A DNA stretch of 21,711 bases from Opitutia bacterium UBA4506 (lineage in GTDB: Bacteria > Verrucomicrobiota > Verrucomicrobiia > Opitutales > Puniceicoccaceae). A model generated the notes under the pieces. The model saw only the letters and a program-made list of their open reading frames with translations. It was not told where the DNA came from and did not search any database. Below, in pieces: positions 1-8,572 of the stretch. The stretch covers positions 1 through 21,711 of the forward strand of contig DGMY01000050.1 in the NCBI GenBank assembly GCA_002388665.1. The letters run 5' to 3'. The translations under genes were made by a program, and so were the position numbers. Position 1 is the first letter of the stretch; each line of letters starts with the position of its first letter.

Positions 1-113
1 CCTTCGGAAAGACCTATTTGGTTAAGTTGTCCTGCAAACGAAGGCATATTTGAGTTGCATTGCGGTCAGTCCCTGCGATGTTCGACGCTTTTTCTACTAC
101 AGAAGCTTTTCCG

Positions 114-1937
114 ATGGACTCTACTCAAATTCGAAATGTGGCGATTATCGCCCACGTTGACCATGGCAAGACGACCTTGGTTGACCAGTTGTTGCGTCAA
201 GGCGGTGCGTTCCGTGAAAACCAAGTGGTTTCTGAGCGTGTAATGGATTCCATGGATCTCGAGCGCGAGAAGGGGATCACTATTAAAGCGAAGAACACTG
301 CGATCATCCACGAGGACCACCTTGTGAACATCGTCGACACTCCGGGGCACGCAGATTTCGGTGCAGAAGTTGAGCGCGTGATGAAGATGGTAGACGGGGT
401 GCTGCTCTTGGTTGATGCCTACGAAGGTCCTCAGGCGCAGACCCGCTTTGTGTTGAAGAAGGCACTCGCGGCCGGATTGGCTCCAGTCATTGTTATCAAT
501 AAAGTGGATCGTGAGAATGCGCGGCCTGAGTACGTGCACGACAAAGTTCTGGAATTGTTTCTCGAGCTTGAAGCGACAGAGGAGCAATTTAACGCGCCTT
601 TCCTTTATGCGAGTGCTCGAGACGGATGGGCTGCACTGACCCTTGAGGATCCTCGTGATTCGATGGCTCCACTTTTTAAAGTCGTGCGAGAGTCTATTCC
701 TGCACCTAAGGTGGAAGAAGGAGATTTCCGGATGTTGGTGAGCAACATTGACTGGAATGATTTTGTAGGTCGAATTGCAGTTGGTCGAATTCTGAGCGGT
801 TCGGTCAAGCAAGGACAGTCGATTTTTGCCCTGAGCGACGGCGAGAAACCTCGCAAGGAAAAGATCACGAAGTTGTTTACCTTTACGGGTATTACGACTG
901 AGGACGCACCGGAAGGAATTGCGGGAGATATCGTGGGGCTGGCCGGATTCCAAGAGATTGGGATTGGGGATACTCTTTCGATGGATCCTGAGGCGGAAAC
1001 ACTTCCCTTCGTCGCTATCGATCCTCCAACCATTCAAATGGAGTTTGCGGTCAACGACGGCCCCTTTGCGGGTCGCGAAGGGAAAAAGGTGACATCCCGT
1101 CAAATTCGCGAGCGCTTGATTCGTGAAACTCAGTCCAACATTTCAATTAAGGTTGAAGATGGTACGGACGGTGGTTCCTTCCGAGTGACAGCTCGTGGCG
1201 CGATGCAGATCTCCGTTCTCCTGGAAACGATGCGCCGTGAAGGTTACGAAGTCCTCGTATCACGTCCGACCGTTGTTTTCAAAGAAGACGAAGACGGGAA
1301 GAAGTTGGAACCATTTGAAACTCTTTGGATTGAGTTGCCCGACGGCGATCTCGGTGGAATCCTGGAAATGATCAATCGCCGCAAGGGAATGGTCGTTGGA
1401 ATGGACCACCACAATTCGGGGGTAACCGTTCAAGCTGAGATTCCGACCCGTGGCATTATCGGCCTCGAGACGGATTTGGTTAATCTTACCAGCGGTACCG
1501 GCGTAATGAGTCATCTCTTCCTTGAGTATCGTCCGTTTGTCGGAGTGATTGATCTACGGTTGACCGGAACATTGGTCTCTATGGACCAAGGTGATGTGAT
1601 GGCTTACGCATTGGATACACTGCAGCAGCGCGGCCGTTTGTTTGTTGCGCCGGGCGAGGAAGTCTATGGCGGACAAGTTGTCGGTGAGAATCCTCGGAAG
1701 AATGATTTGCCGGTAAATCCTACCAAGGCGAAGCAATTGGACAACATGCGGAGCAGCGGAGATGGAAAAGGAATTCAATTGTCTCCTCCGGTCCGGTTTA
1801 GTCTCGAGCGCGCCTTGGAGTACATCGCTCCTGACGAGCTTGTAGAGGTAACTCCTGCCGCGATTCGTTTGCGGAAGCGTATCCTGGATGCGAATGAGCG
1901 ACGCAAGGCCGAGAAGAAGGGTACTGCCGGATTGTGA
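114..1937 (+). CDS. typA: Ribosome-associated translational GTPase TypA/BipA
   Basis: Translation-factor-type GTPase that binds the ribosome in the cytoplasm and is linked to ribosome assembly and stress or cold adaptation. All GTPase motifs are intact: G1 AHVDHGKT at residues 13-20, the G2 threonine T56 in REKGITI, G3 DTPGH at 75-79, G4 NKVD at 129-132, and a SAR-type G5 near 170. Domain II, the EF-G-like domain and the TypA-specific C-terminal domain follow. The ATG at 114 gives 607 residues, the length of E. coli BipA, and puts the G1 loop at the usual distance from the start. In-frame starts at 78 (ATG) and 60 (TTG) would add a 12- or 18-residue tail not typical of the family. An AGAAG lies about 9 bases before 114. 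The gene stands apart from its neighbours functionally. Identity is near certain; the start is less so. Confidence 0.96.
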   Translation: MDSTQIRNVAIIAHVDHGKTTLVDQLLRQGGAFRENQVVSERVMDSMDLEREKGITIKAKNTAIIHEDHLVNIVDTPGHADFGAEVERVMKMVDGVLLLVDAYEGPQAQTRFVLKKALAAGLAPVIVINKVDRENARPEYVHDKVLELFLELEATEEQFNAPFLYASARDGWAALTLEDPRDSMAPLFKVVRESIPAPKVEEGDFRMLVSNIDWNDFVGRIAVGRILSGSVKQGQSIFALSDGEKPRKEKITKLFTFTGITTEDAPEGIAGDIVGLAGFQEIGIGDTLSMDPEAETLPFVAIDPPTIQMEFAVNDGPFAGREGKKVTSRQIRERLIRETQSNISIKVEDGTDGGSFRVTARGAMQISVLLETMRREGYEVLVSRPTVVFKEDEDGKKLEPFETLWIELPDGDLGGILEMINRRKGMVVGMDHHNSGVTVQAEIPTRGIIGLETDLVNLTSGTGVMSHLFLEYRPFVGVIDLRLTGTLVSMDQGDVMAYALDTLQQRGRLFVAPGEEVYGGQVVGENPRKNDLPVNPTKAKQLDNMRSSGDGKGIQLSPPVRFSLERALEYIAPDELVEVTPAAIRLRKRILDANERRKAEKKGTAGL

Positions 1938-1962
1938 CGAAAATTTTGCGGGATTCCTGTTA

Positions 1963-2008
1963 GCTGAAGAGGGGGACGGCGGTTTTCCTGTGTTTTTAGC
2001 TTCGCAGC
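1963..2008 (+). other. Possible hairpin between typA and the permease gene
   Basis: GCTGAAG at 1963-1969 can pair with CTTCGCAGC at 2000-2008 if a two-base bulge is allowed, leaving a loop of about 30 bases. A short T-run (1994-1997) lies inside the loop rather than after the stem, so it is not a convincing intrinsic terminator. It may only be a chance structure in the 99-base spacer. Confidence 0.15.
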
Positions 2009-2018
2009 AGAGCGTTCC

Positions 2019-2035
2019 TTCTCTATCGAAGAGAG
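2019..2035 (+). promoter_or_regulatory. Hairpin covering the permease ribosome-binding site
   Basis: TTCTCT (2019-2024) pairs with AGAGAG (2030-2035) around a five-base loop: five Watson-Crick pairs plus one T-G wobble. The 3' arm is the purine-rich stretch just before the GTG start at 2037 and is the only Shine-Dalgarno-like sequence there. If it forms in RNA, it would hide the ribosome-binding site. The pairing is seen directly; the regulatory meaning is inference. Confidence 0.3.
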
Positions 2036-2036
2036 C

Positions 2037-3731
2037 GTGAGCAAGGGATTCAGTTACTGCGTATTTGGCGTCACTGCGGCGTTCTTCGGCTGTTTTTTTC
2101 TTTGGCCGATTTGGCAGGTCCTTCAGGGAGGTTTCCTTTCGCTGGATGGCACTTGGACAATGTCCTATGTGCTCGAGGTGTTTCGCAACAACCTTTACAT
2201 GGAGGGATTGTTGAATGCCTTCGGTATGGGCTTGTTCTCGACGATCCTGGCATTGCTCATCGCATTGCCACTGGCCTTTATCTCTGACCGATACGACTTC
2301 TTTGGAAAGAAGATCTTTTCAGCCCTTATCCTCCTTCCCATCATGCTTCCTCCCTTTGTCGGGGCGATCGGGGTTCGACAAATTCTGGGACAGTACGGGA
2401 TGCTCAACGCGATCCTCGTGCAAGTAGGTTGGCTGGATCCGGGGGAGGCGATCGATTGGTTGGGGCAGAGCCGCTTTTGGGGCGTTGTTGCGCTGAACGG
2501 ACTTAGCCTCTACCCGATCCTCTATCTGAATGCTGTGGCTTCGTTGGCAAATATCGATCCAGCCATGGAGGAAGCGGCCGAAAACTTGGGCTGCCGGGGA
2601 TGGAAGCGATTTTTCAAGGTGACTCTTCCTTTAATGAGACCCGGGATTTTTGCGGGAAGTACGATTGTATTTATCTGGGCCTTCACGGAGCTCGGCGTTC
2701 CCTTGATTTTTGATTATGACCGAGTGACGCCGGTTCAGATATTCAACGGAGTGAAGGAGATTGGTTCCAATCCTTTTCCCTACGCATTGGTGGCGGTAAT
2801 GTTAACCGCTTCGATCGCATTTTATCTGATAGGAAAGACACTTTTTGGTCGCAACACGTTTTCGATGATGGCCAAAGCGGGGCACGCCTCATCGGCCAAG
2901 AAATCGGGGTGGATGGGGCAGCTGTTCTGTTTTAGTTTTTTCCTCGGTATCACAATTCTTGCGCTTCTCCCTCACTTGGCGGTGATCTTAATCTCGTTTT
3001 CGAGCGACTGGTACGCGAGCGTTCTACCGACTGGCTGGACCTTGGAGAATTATGAGTTGGCGCTCGGGCACCCATTGACCCTGTCGTCGATCCAGAACAG
3101 CCTCTTTTACAGTTCGGCTGCGACGGTACTGAATGTGACCCTGGGGGTTGCGATCGCGTATGTGGTGGTCCGCTCGACCATTCCCGGTCGATCAATTCTC
3201 GATTCGATGGCGATGTTACCTCTGGCTGTCCCTGGGATCGTAATTGCCTTTGGCTATCTGGCTATGTCCCAGGACGGAAAATTCTTTGAGTTTTTAAACC
3301 CGATTGAGAATCCCGTCCCACTTTTGATCATCGCCTACGGGGTTCGAAAATTGCCGTTCGTCGTTAGATCGGCCGTGGCGGGACTGGAGCAGACCAGCGT
3401 GACCTATGAGGAGGCGGCGCAGAACCTCGGCTGTCCACCGGTGAAGGCTGCGATGATGATCACTATGCCGCTCATTCTGGCGAATCTTCTTGCAGGGGCG
3501 ATTCTCGCATTTTCGCAGGCGATGCTCGAAGTATCGGACAGCTTAATCCTTGCACAGAAGCAGCAGTATTATCCCATTACCAAAGCCATCTACGAGCTGA
3601 TGAACCTTCTCGGGGAGGGCCCGTTTATTGCTAGTGCCCTCGGGGTGTGGGCGATGGCGTTTCTGGCTGTTACGATTATCGGTGCCTCAATTCTTCTAGG
3701 TAAGAAAATGGGCGCGATCTTTCGGGTATAG
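2037..3731 (+). CDS. Two-domain ABC transporter permease, Fe(III)/FbpB type
   Basis: Inner-membrane channel subunit of a binding-protein-dependent ABC importer. The 564 residues hold two homologous permease halves with about 12 membrane helices. Each half carries the EAA loop that docks the ATPase: EEAAENLGC near residue 178 and EEAAQNLGC near residue 458, both followed by the usual LP-rich stretch. Fused double permeases of this size are typical of ferric-iron (FbpB/SfuB), thiamine and aminoethylphosphonate importers. Substrate cannot be read from the sequence, so iron is only the likeliest guess. The GTG start at 2037 is supported by an AAGAGAG just upstream. No ATPase or periplasmic binding-protein gene lies within the window: typA is upstream and a TPR-protein gene downstream. 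The partners must be elsewhere if the transporter works. Confidence 0.88.
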   Translation: MSKGFSYCVFGVTAAFFGCFFLWPIWQVLQGGFLSLDGTWTMSYVLEVFRNNLYMEGLLNAFGMGLFSTILALLIALPLAFISDRYDFFGKKIFSALILLPIMLPPFVGAIGVRQILGQYGMLNAILVQVGWLDPGEAIDWLGQSRFWGVVALNGLSLYPILYLNAVASLANIDPAMEEAAENLGCRGWKRFFKVTLPLMRPGIFAGSTIVFIWAFTELGVPLIFDYDRVTPVQIFNGVKEIGSNPFPYALVAVMLTASIAFYLIGKTLFGRNTFSMMAKAGHASSAKKSGWMGQLFCFSFFLGITILALLPHLAVILISFSSDWYASVLPTGWTLENYELALGHPLTLSSIQNSLFYSSAATVLNVTLGVAIAYVVVRSTIPGRSILDSMAMLPLAVPGIVIAFGYLAMSQDGKFFEFLNPIENPVPLLIIAYGVRKLPFVVRSAVAGLEQTSVTYEEAAQNLGCPPVKAAMMITMPLILANLLAGAILAFSQAMLEVSDSLILAQKQQYYPITKAIYELMNLLGEGPFIASALGVWAMAFLAVTIIGASILLGKKMGAIFRV

Positions 3732-3738
3732 AGTCTTT

Positions 3739-3766
3739 CTGATTCAATAAAAATGCTCCGAATCAG
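3739..3766 (+). other. 7-bp inverted repeat downstream of the permease gene
   Basis: CTGATTC (3739-3745) and GAATCAG (3760-3766) are perfect inverted copies separated by 14 bases, starting 8 bases after the permease stop codon. There is no T-run after the second arm, so an intrinsic terminator is unlikely. It could be an mRNA 3'-end stabilising hairpin or an operator for the next gene. Confidence 0.25.
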
Positions 3767-3812
3767 TATTCGGGTTGCCGACAGCGGAGCTTGACCCTAC
3801 AAATCCGAAGTA

Positions 3813-6725
3813 ATGATAAAGTACCTCCTCTCTCTGGCCTCTCTTCCATGTATACCCCTGTTCGGGGCAATTCCTCCAGCTGAGGAACTACTTGATGATC
3901 TAGTGACTCAACAGTCCGAAGGTGATTTGAACGGATCTTTTCTTGGACAGAGACTAGAGGGGCTGAGAACTGCCGACCTGGATCCCATTAGTCCGGAATA
4001 TTCAGCTCTCTGGGTGAAACTTTTTGAACAATGGAGTAGCGAAAGTTCCGGGGTGGAAAGCGGAAGGACCACCGATGGGGTGATGGAATTGTTCCCTCAC
4101 CCGGATGCATGGGGATTTGTGCGAACAGATCTCGCCTCGGAAGAGTCGCCGGCCAGCGTCTTTTTGGACTATCAACTGGCAATGTCCCAAGGAGACTATG
4201 GCAGAGTTTCTGAGATTATCGCTTCATTGAAGCCTACAGATAGTGAGCCGCCGTCTCTGCTGAAAATGATCTTCCGTCCATCATCTGTTTCGCACTATGG
4301 AGGGAGGCAGCAAGCGAATCAGTATTTCTGGACGCTCAAATTGGCGGCCTTCCACTCGGCGGATCCTGATCTTTCAAAGAGCGCCCTCGAAGAACTCTTG
4401 GTCTTTTTCGGAAATCGGCCAGACGGATATTTCAGGGTGTGGGGAATGGAGTTTCCCGATCTAGCAGAAACGCTTGGAGAGGCCCGTAGTGAAGAGTTGC
4501 TAACCCCCATCTTCTCACGGCCCGATCCTTCCCTCGACGTGAGCCAATTTGTAGAGTCGGACCGGGGTCGGATACTAAGGATTCTGATCAATGCAAACGT
4601 CGTCGATGTGGAGTCGTTTGAGGATTTTATTCGGCCGGGTACGACCCATTTTGACGAAGCGGTTCAGTATCTCACCGCGTCGGTTCCCGGGTTCCCTTCG
4701 ACCGAAGTGCGAAGAGAGTGGATCGGGCTTTATCTGAGGGGCGGGAACATCGACGCAGCCCGTGCCCAAATCGAGGCGGTGAAGGAGGAGTCCAACTCTG
4801 AGTTTGCGCCCCTGCTGATCGAACTCTCATCCAACGTGGGGTATCGATATTCAGCTGCAGATCTTTATCGGACCATCGAGCCGTATTTACAGGATCTAAG
4901 TCCCCAGATTCGATTGGAGTTGCAGGCCCGGTTGATGCCATTGGATCCAGAGAACGATCCAATTATCGCACAGTTGAACGAACAGATAGCGGCGATGAGT
5001 TCTCCGTCGAGCGAGTTGTTGCTCTCCCGAATCTTTCGCTTGTTTGAGCTCGGGCTGGTTGAAGAAGGGATTGAATATCTCGATCTCTACCTCGCTGAAA
5101 ACAGGAGTTTTGCACTCCCAGGCGACTCCGATAAAGGTGAGCAAATGGCTCGCCTCGTTCGGTTGGCCAGAGCGATGCAGATCTTGGACGAGCCGGAGAT
5201 TTGTGAACGGTTGATTGCCTTGATGCTGGAGAAGAATGATGAAATCTCGATCGACGACGGTTACTATGAAAAGCAGAGGTTCATCGAGTTTTTGTTTAGT
5301 GCAGAGGAATACGAGCTGGCTCTCGGCGAGACAGTTGAGCTCCTGCGTGATTCGGTGCAGCAACGCAAGTCATCGGGGTACTACTCGTGGTATTCGCGTA
5401 CTCCCATGTCAGTGCTCGTAACGATCTACCAGCAGGCGGGACGTTCCGAGGACGCTCTGTATTTATTGAACCGTTCGCCGTTTTGGAGCGCTGAGAATCT
5501 GGCTGACTTGAATCATAGTACTTTTGGAGGGATTGCCTTCCCGGTAGTCGTGGCACAAGTACTGGTAGCGACGGGAAATGAAGCGGAAGGGACGGAGATT
5601 TTAAGGGGCTACATTCTAGAGGAAGGTTGGAGCGATGACCTTGCCTATGAAACCCTCGTCGCCCTCGAAGGCGTGGAAACACTACCATTTTTAGAGAAGT
5701 TGGCCGAAATCGACCCATTTGAAGAACGTCCTTTGATCTGGCAGTCAGTCATTTACTTGGAGGAGGGAGAGCTGGAAATGGCTGAGGCTGCGGCTCGAGC
5801 TGCCATTGCGGTCGATCCAAGTGATGGGGAGATGGGATCCCGGGATCGGTTGCGCGCCTACGCCGTTTTGGCGAAAGTGTTGGAAGCACGCGGCGAGACG
5901 GAAGAGTCCGAGATTATGGCGCGAGTTGTGGCCGCGGTCGATCTCTCGGAGGAAGCAGATGCCCTGCGTTTGGCGGGAATGACCCTGCCGGCTCTTGAAA
6001 TGTATGAAGATTCACTTCGGATTTTTGCCGATGCCTACTGTGTGCAGTTCCGTACTGGGGTTGAGTTGAGGGCCGCCGGACGCATCGAGGAGGCAGAGGT
6101 GCACCTCAGGAAGGCCTATGGTTTGATGCCGCTTCAATTTGGTCGGATCGAGAGCCATTGTTTCGGATGCGAAGGTGCCTTCCGCGGAGAGTGGGAACAG
6201 AACCTCGCTTTGGAGGTCTTCACGGGGATGCTCCAGGAGGAGCAGGGTAACCCGGTATTGTTCTACCTGATGGGGTATTTGGAGGATTCCCGGGGGAATG
6301 ATGAGGCGGCTTTGGAAAATTATGCAAAAGCGGTCGAATTGGATCCTCTCTACGTCAACGCATGGTCGAAAATATTGCAGATACTCGGAACTCGCCCTTT
6401 CGATACAGATATCGAACTTCGGAAAGCCGCGATTCAAGCGGGGATCGATTTGAGTCCAAGCCGGCTCACGGGTGTAGCAAGGGAGATCCCCTTGGAGTGG
6501 TTTCCTGTATATTGGGATAGTCTTGAAGCCGGATTGGCGATGATGGAGTGGGCGGAGCCTATTGATTTTCCGCTCGGGACCGCCGCCATTCCTTTCGATT
6601 GGGGGCAGCAAGACTATATCAGATCTGACGATTCTGATGATACGCAGACGGAGTCCGTGGGCCGAATCTACTGGGAGTCCACCGATTTGGTAGACGCCAT
6701 TCGCAGTAGCGTGCGGGGATACTGA
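3813..6725 (+). CDS. Exported tetratricopeptide-repeat protein
   Basis: Large 970-residue protein, probably periplasmic, of unknown specific role; TPR proteins usually act as protein-binding scaffolds. The N-terminus is a Sec signal peptide (positive Lys3, a hydrophobic stretch to residue 17, likely cleavage after FGA at about residue 19). The first two thirds are helical with degenerate repeats. Recognisable TPR units lie in the last third, the clearest being around residues 810-850 with the GNDEAALENYAKAVELDP pattern. Between repeats sits ESHCFGCEG, with C783 and C786 forming a CxxC pair that could make a disulfide or bind metal. The final 80 residues are acidic and rich in Asp, Gly and aromatics. 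The start codon has only a GAAG close upstream. The gene is flanked by 81- and 115-base spacers, so it may be its own unit. The TPR call is firm; the function is unknown. Confidence 0.82.
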   Translation: MIKYLLSLASLPCIPLFGAIPPAEELLDDLVTQQSEGDLNGSFLGQRLEGLRTADLDPISPEYSALWVKLFEQWSSESSGVESGRTTDGVMELFPHPDAWGFVRTDLASEESPASVFLDYQLAMSQGDYGRVSEIIASLKPTDSEPPSLLKMIFRPSSVSHYGGRQQANQYFWTLKLAAFHSADPDLSKSALEELLVFFGNRPDGYFRVWGMEFPDLAETLGEARSEELLTPIFSRPDPSLDVSQFVESDRGRILRILINANVVDVESFEDFIRPGTTHFDEAVQYLTASVPGFPSTEVRREWIGLYLRGGNIDAARAQIEAVKEESNSEFAPLLIELSSNVGYRYSAADLYRTIEPYLQDLSPQIRLELQARLMPLDPENDPIIAQLNEQIAAMSSPSSELLLSRIFRLFELGLVEEGIEYLDLYLAENRSFALPGDSDKGEQMARLVRLARAMQILDEPEICERLIALMLEKNDEISIDDGYYEKQRFIEFLFSAEEYELALGETVELLRDSVQQRKSSGYYSWYSRTPMSVLVTIYQQAGRSEDALYLLNRSPFWSAENLADLNHSTFGGIAFPVVVAQVLVATGNEAEGTEILRGYILEEGWSDDLAYETLVALEGVETLPFLEKLAEIDPFEERPLIWQSVIYLEEGELEMAEAAARAAIAVDPSDGEMGSRDRLRAYAVLAKVLEARGETEESEIMARVVAAVDLSEEADALRLAGMTLPALEMYEDSLRIFADAYCVQFRTGVELRAAGRIEEAEVHLRKAYGLMPLQFGRIESHCFGCEGAFRGEWEQNLALEVFTGMLQEEQGNPVLFYLMGYLEDSRGNDEAALENYAKAVELDPLYVNAWSKILQILGTRPFDTDIELRKAAIQAGIDLSPSRLTGVAREIPLEWFPVYWDSLEAGLAMMEWAEPIDFPLGTAAIPFDWGQQDYIRSDDSDDTQTESVGRIYWESTDLVDAIRSSVRGY

Positions 6726-6740
6726 TCCCCAGCCAGATTT

Positions 6741-6766
6741 TCCGCTACTCTCCTCTGTGGAGCGGA
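6741..6766 (+). other. Possible hairpin after the TPR-protein gene
   Basis: CTCC (6750-6753) pairs with GGAG (6759-6762) around a five-base loop. Outside it TCCG (6741-6744) can pair with CGGA (6763-6766) across a one-sided bulge. No T-run follows, so it is weak as a terminator. It lies in the 115-base spacer that separates the TPR gene from the glycan genes. Confidence 0.2.
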
Positions 6767-6840
6767 GGGCAGGTTGCCGCATTGTTTCGTGGACAACCCC
6801 TTTGTAGAGCGGGTAGCGTCCTCTGCTTTCCAAACCGCAA

Positions 6841-7818
6841 ATGAGTAAAGAACGTATATCCGTCGTGATTCCGGTTTTCAACGAGGAGGGCAACCTTCCC
6901 GAGTTGAAGCGTAAGTTGATCGATGCCCTGGAAGTCGTCGGTGCCGACTGGGAGTGCATCCTTGTCAATGACGGGAGTTCTGACCGCAGTGCCGAAATTC
7001 TCGATGAGTACCAAGCCTCGGACTCCCGGTTTCGGGCCCTGCATTTTCGCCGCAATTATGGGCAGACCGCAGCGATGCAGGCGGGATTTGATGCGGCGAA
7101 GGGTGACGTCATCATTCCCATGGATGGTGATTTGCAAAATGATCCGGTCGATATCCGGCGGATGCTGGATAAACTCGACGAAGGCTATGATGTGATATCG
7201 GGCTGGCGGAAGGATCGGAAAGATAAGAAGTTCTCTCGGGTATTTGTGAGTAAGATTGCGAATCGAGTCATCTCTTGGATCTCGGGGGTGCGCCTCCATG
7301 ACTATGGATGTTCTTTAAAGGCCTATCGCCGGGAGGTTCTCGAGGGGGTTCGCCTCTATGGAGAAATGCATCGCTTTATCCCCATCTACGCCAGTTGGCA
7401 GGGGGCTAAGGTGGCTGAGATTCCCGTGAGCCATCACCCTCGGATCCACGGCGAGTCGAGTTACGGCCTCGAGCGGGTGTTTAAGGTGATCCTGGACCTG
7501 ATGGTGGTGAAGTTTCTCCACAAATACTCCCACAAGCCCATGTATCTATTTGGCGGTTTCGGGATGGTGTTTTTCTTCCTTGGGTTTGTCTCCTTTGTTT
7601 GGATGTCGTGGCTCAAGTGCTTTTCTGGCATCCAACTTACCGGTACACCGTTACCATTGTTGACGGTATTCATGGGGTCGTTGGGAGTCATCTCCAGCTT
7701 GATGGGTTTACTCGCCGAGCTGGGTACGCGTACCTATTTTGAGTCACAGGGTAAACGTACTTACATCATTCGAGAGACTCCGGCCGGTGCGACGGTAGTG
7801 AAAAAAGAAGACTCCTGA
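6841..7818 (+). CDS. Family-2 glycosyltransferase, polyprenyl-phosphate sugar synthase type (GtrB/ArnC/DPM1-like)
   Basis: Probably transfers a sugar from a nucleotide sugar to undecaprenyl phosphate on the cytoplasmic face of the inner membrane. The 325 residues have the GT2 order: a VVIPVFNEE start strand, VNDGSSDRS at 42-50 for nucleotide binding, and the metal-binding DGDLQNDP from residue 95. HGESSYGLERVFKVILD near 203 is typical of GtrB/ArnC-like enzymes. Two C-terminal membrane helices (about 231-255 and 275-297) anchor it, as in GtrB. There is no clear ribosome-binding site before the ATG at 6841. It is followed after 4 bases by a second GT2 gene and then by a GT-C-like membrane protein, consistent with a lipid-linked donor pathway. 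No GtrA-type flippase is seen. The sugar is unknown. Confidence 0.9.
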   Translation: MSKERISVVIPVFNEEGNLPELKRKLIDALEVVGADWECILVNDGSSDRSAEILDEYQASDSRFRALHFRRNYGQTAAMQAGFDAAKGDVIIPMDGDLQNDPVDIRRMLDKLDEGYDVISGWRKDRKDKKFSRVFVSKIANRVISWISGVRLHDYGCSLKAYRREVLEGVRLYGEMHRFIPIYASWQGAKVAEIPVSHHPRIHGESSYGLERVFKVILDLMVVKFLHKYSHKPMYLFGGFGMVFFFLGFVSFVWMSWLKCFSGIQLTGTPLPLLTVFMGSLGVISSLMGLLAELGTRTYFESQGKRTYIIRETPAGATVVKKEDS

Positions 7819-7822
7819 AGTT

Positions 7823-8572
7823 ATGTTTGACGGGAAGAAAGTCGTGGTGGTCATGCCTGCCTATAATGCAGCGAAGACCATCGAAAAAACCCACGCCGAG
7901 GTGCTGGACCAAGGAATCGCTGATCTCGTGATCGTAGTCGATGACCGCAGTTCGGACGAAACGGTGTCGGTCGCTCAATCTCTGCCGAAAACTCTTGTTC
8001 ACCGCCATGAGCAGAATACTGGCTATGGTGGAAATCAGAAGAGCTGTTACCGTCTCGCCCTGGACAGCGGAGCGGACATCGTCGTCATGGTACATCCTGA
8101 CTACCAGTATACACCGCTCTTGATTCCGGCCATGGTATCCATGATTGCCAATGACCTTTACGATTGCGTGCTCGCCTCGCGAATTATTGGTGGGCAAGCG
8201 CTGAAGGGAGGCATGCCGATCTGGAAGTATGCCGCGAATCGCTTTTTGACCGCGTTCCAAAACTTCCTGATGGGTGCAAAGCTATCGGAATACCATACCG
8301 GCTATCGTGCCTTCTCTCGAGAGATCCTCGAAAAGCTCGATTTGGAAGGGAATTCGGACGATTTCGTTTTCGACAACCAAATGCTGACTCAGATTCATTG
8401 GGCGGGATTTCGGGTCGGAGAGGTTTCATGTCCTACCAAATATTTCCCCGAAGCGTCCTCGATCAATTTTCGACGCAGTGCGAAATACGGGCTCGGCTGC
8501 ATGTGGAATGCGACACTCTTCCGCCTTGCTCGGTGGAAGATGGTGAAGCCCGATTTCCTCGCATCTGAGTAG
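7823..8572 (+). CDS. Family-2 glycosyltransferase, short soluble DPM-like form
   Basis: Cytoplasmic GT-A-fold glycosyltransferase of 249 residues, related to dolichol-phosphate-mannose synthases but without their membrane helices. It shows VVVMPAYNAAKT at 8-19, VVDDRSSDET at 38-47, the glycine-rich GYGGNQK at 67-73, and the metal/substrate motif HPDYQY at 91-96 in place of the usual DADLQ. A C-terminal Ser-Ile plus YGLG segment near residues 218-234 recurs in this subgroup. The ATG at 7823 begins 4 bases after the previous stop. The next gene's ATG directly abuts this gene's TAG, so the three genes look co-translated. It probably supplies a second glycosyl transfer or a second lipid-linked sugar for the same surface glycan. 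Donor and acceptor are unknown. Confidence 0.88.
   Translation: MFDGKKVVVVMPAYNAAKTIEKTHAEVLDQGIADLVIVVDDRSSDETVSVAQSLPKTLVHRHEQNTGYGGNQKSCYRLALDSGADIVVMVHPDYQYTPLLIPAMVSMIANDLYDCVLASRIIGGQALKGGMPIWKYAANRFLTAFQNFLMGAKLSEYHTGYRAFSREILEKLDLEGNSDDFVFDNQMLTQIHWAGFRVGEVSCPTKYFPEASSINFRRSAKYGLGCMWNATLFRLARWKMVKPDFLASE

Noticed and set aside
1..44. Inverted repeat CCTTCG (1-6) / CGAAGG (39-44) and a possible promoter upstream of typA
   Set aside because: Only six pairs around a 32-base loop, cut by the window edge. No pair of -35 and -10 boxes with acceptable spacing could be found.
66..1103. Long open frame on the minus strand (345 codons)
   Set aside because: It lies antisense to typA, whose GTPase motifs are all intact. 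The translation has no recognisable domain and is a coding-strand shadow.
3813..3875. Lipoprotein signal in the TPR protein (SLPC near residue 13)
   Set aside because: Proline at position -1 does not fit a lipobox, and an ordinary signal-peptidase I site (FGA) follows at the expected distance.
6012..7055. Long minus-strand open frame (347 codons) bridging the TPR and GT2 genes
   Set aside because: It runs opposite to two well-supported genes, shows no domain, and has a composition expected from antisense reading.
8164..8568. Overlapping + strand open frame (134 codons) inside the second GT2 gene
   Set aside because: It lies wholly within a well-supported glycosyltransferase gene and has no domain or ribosome-binding site.
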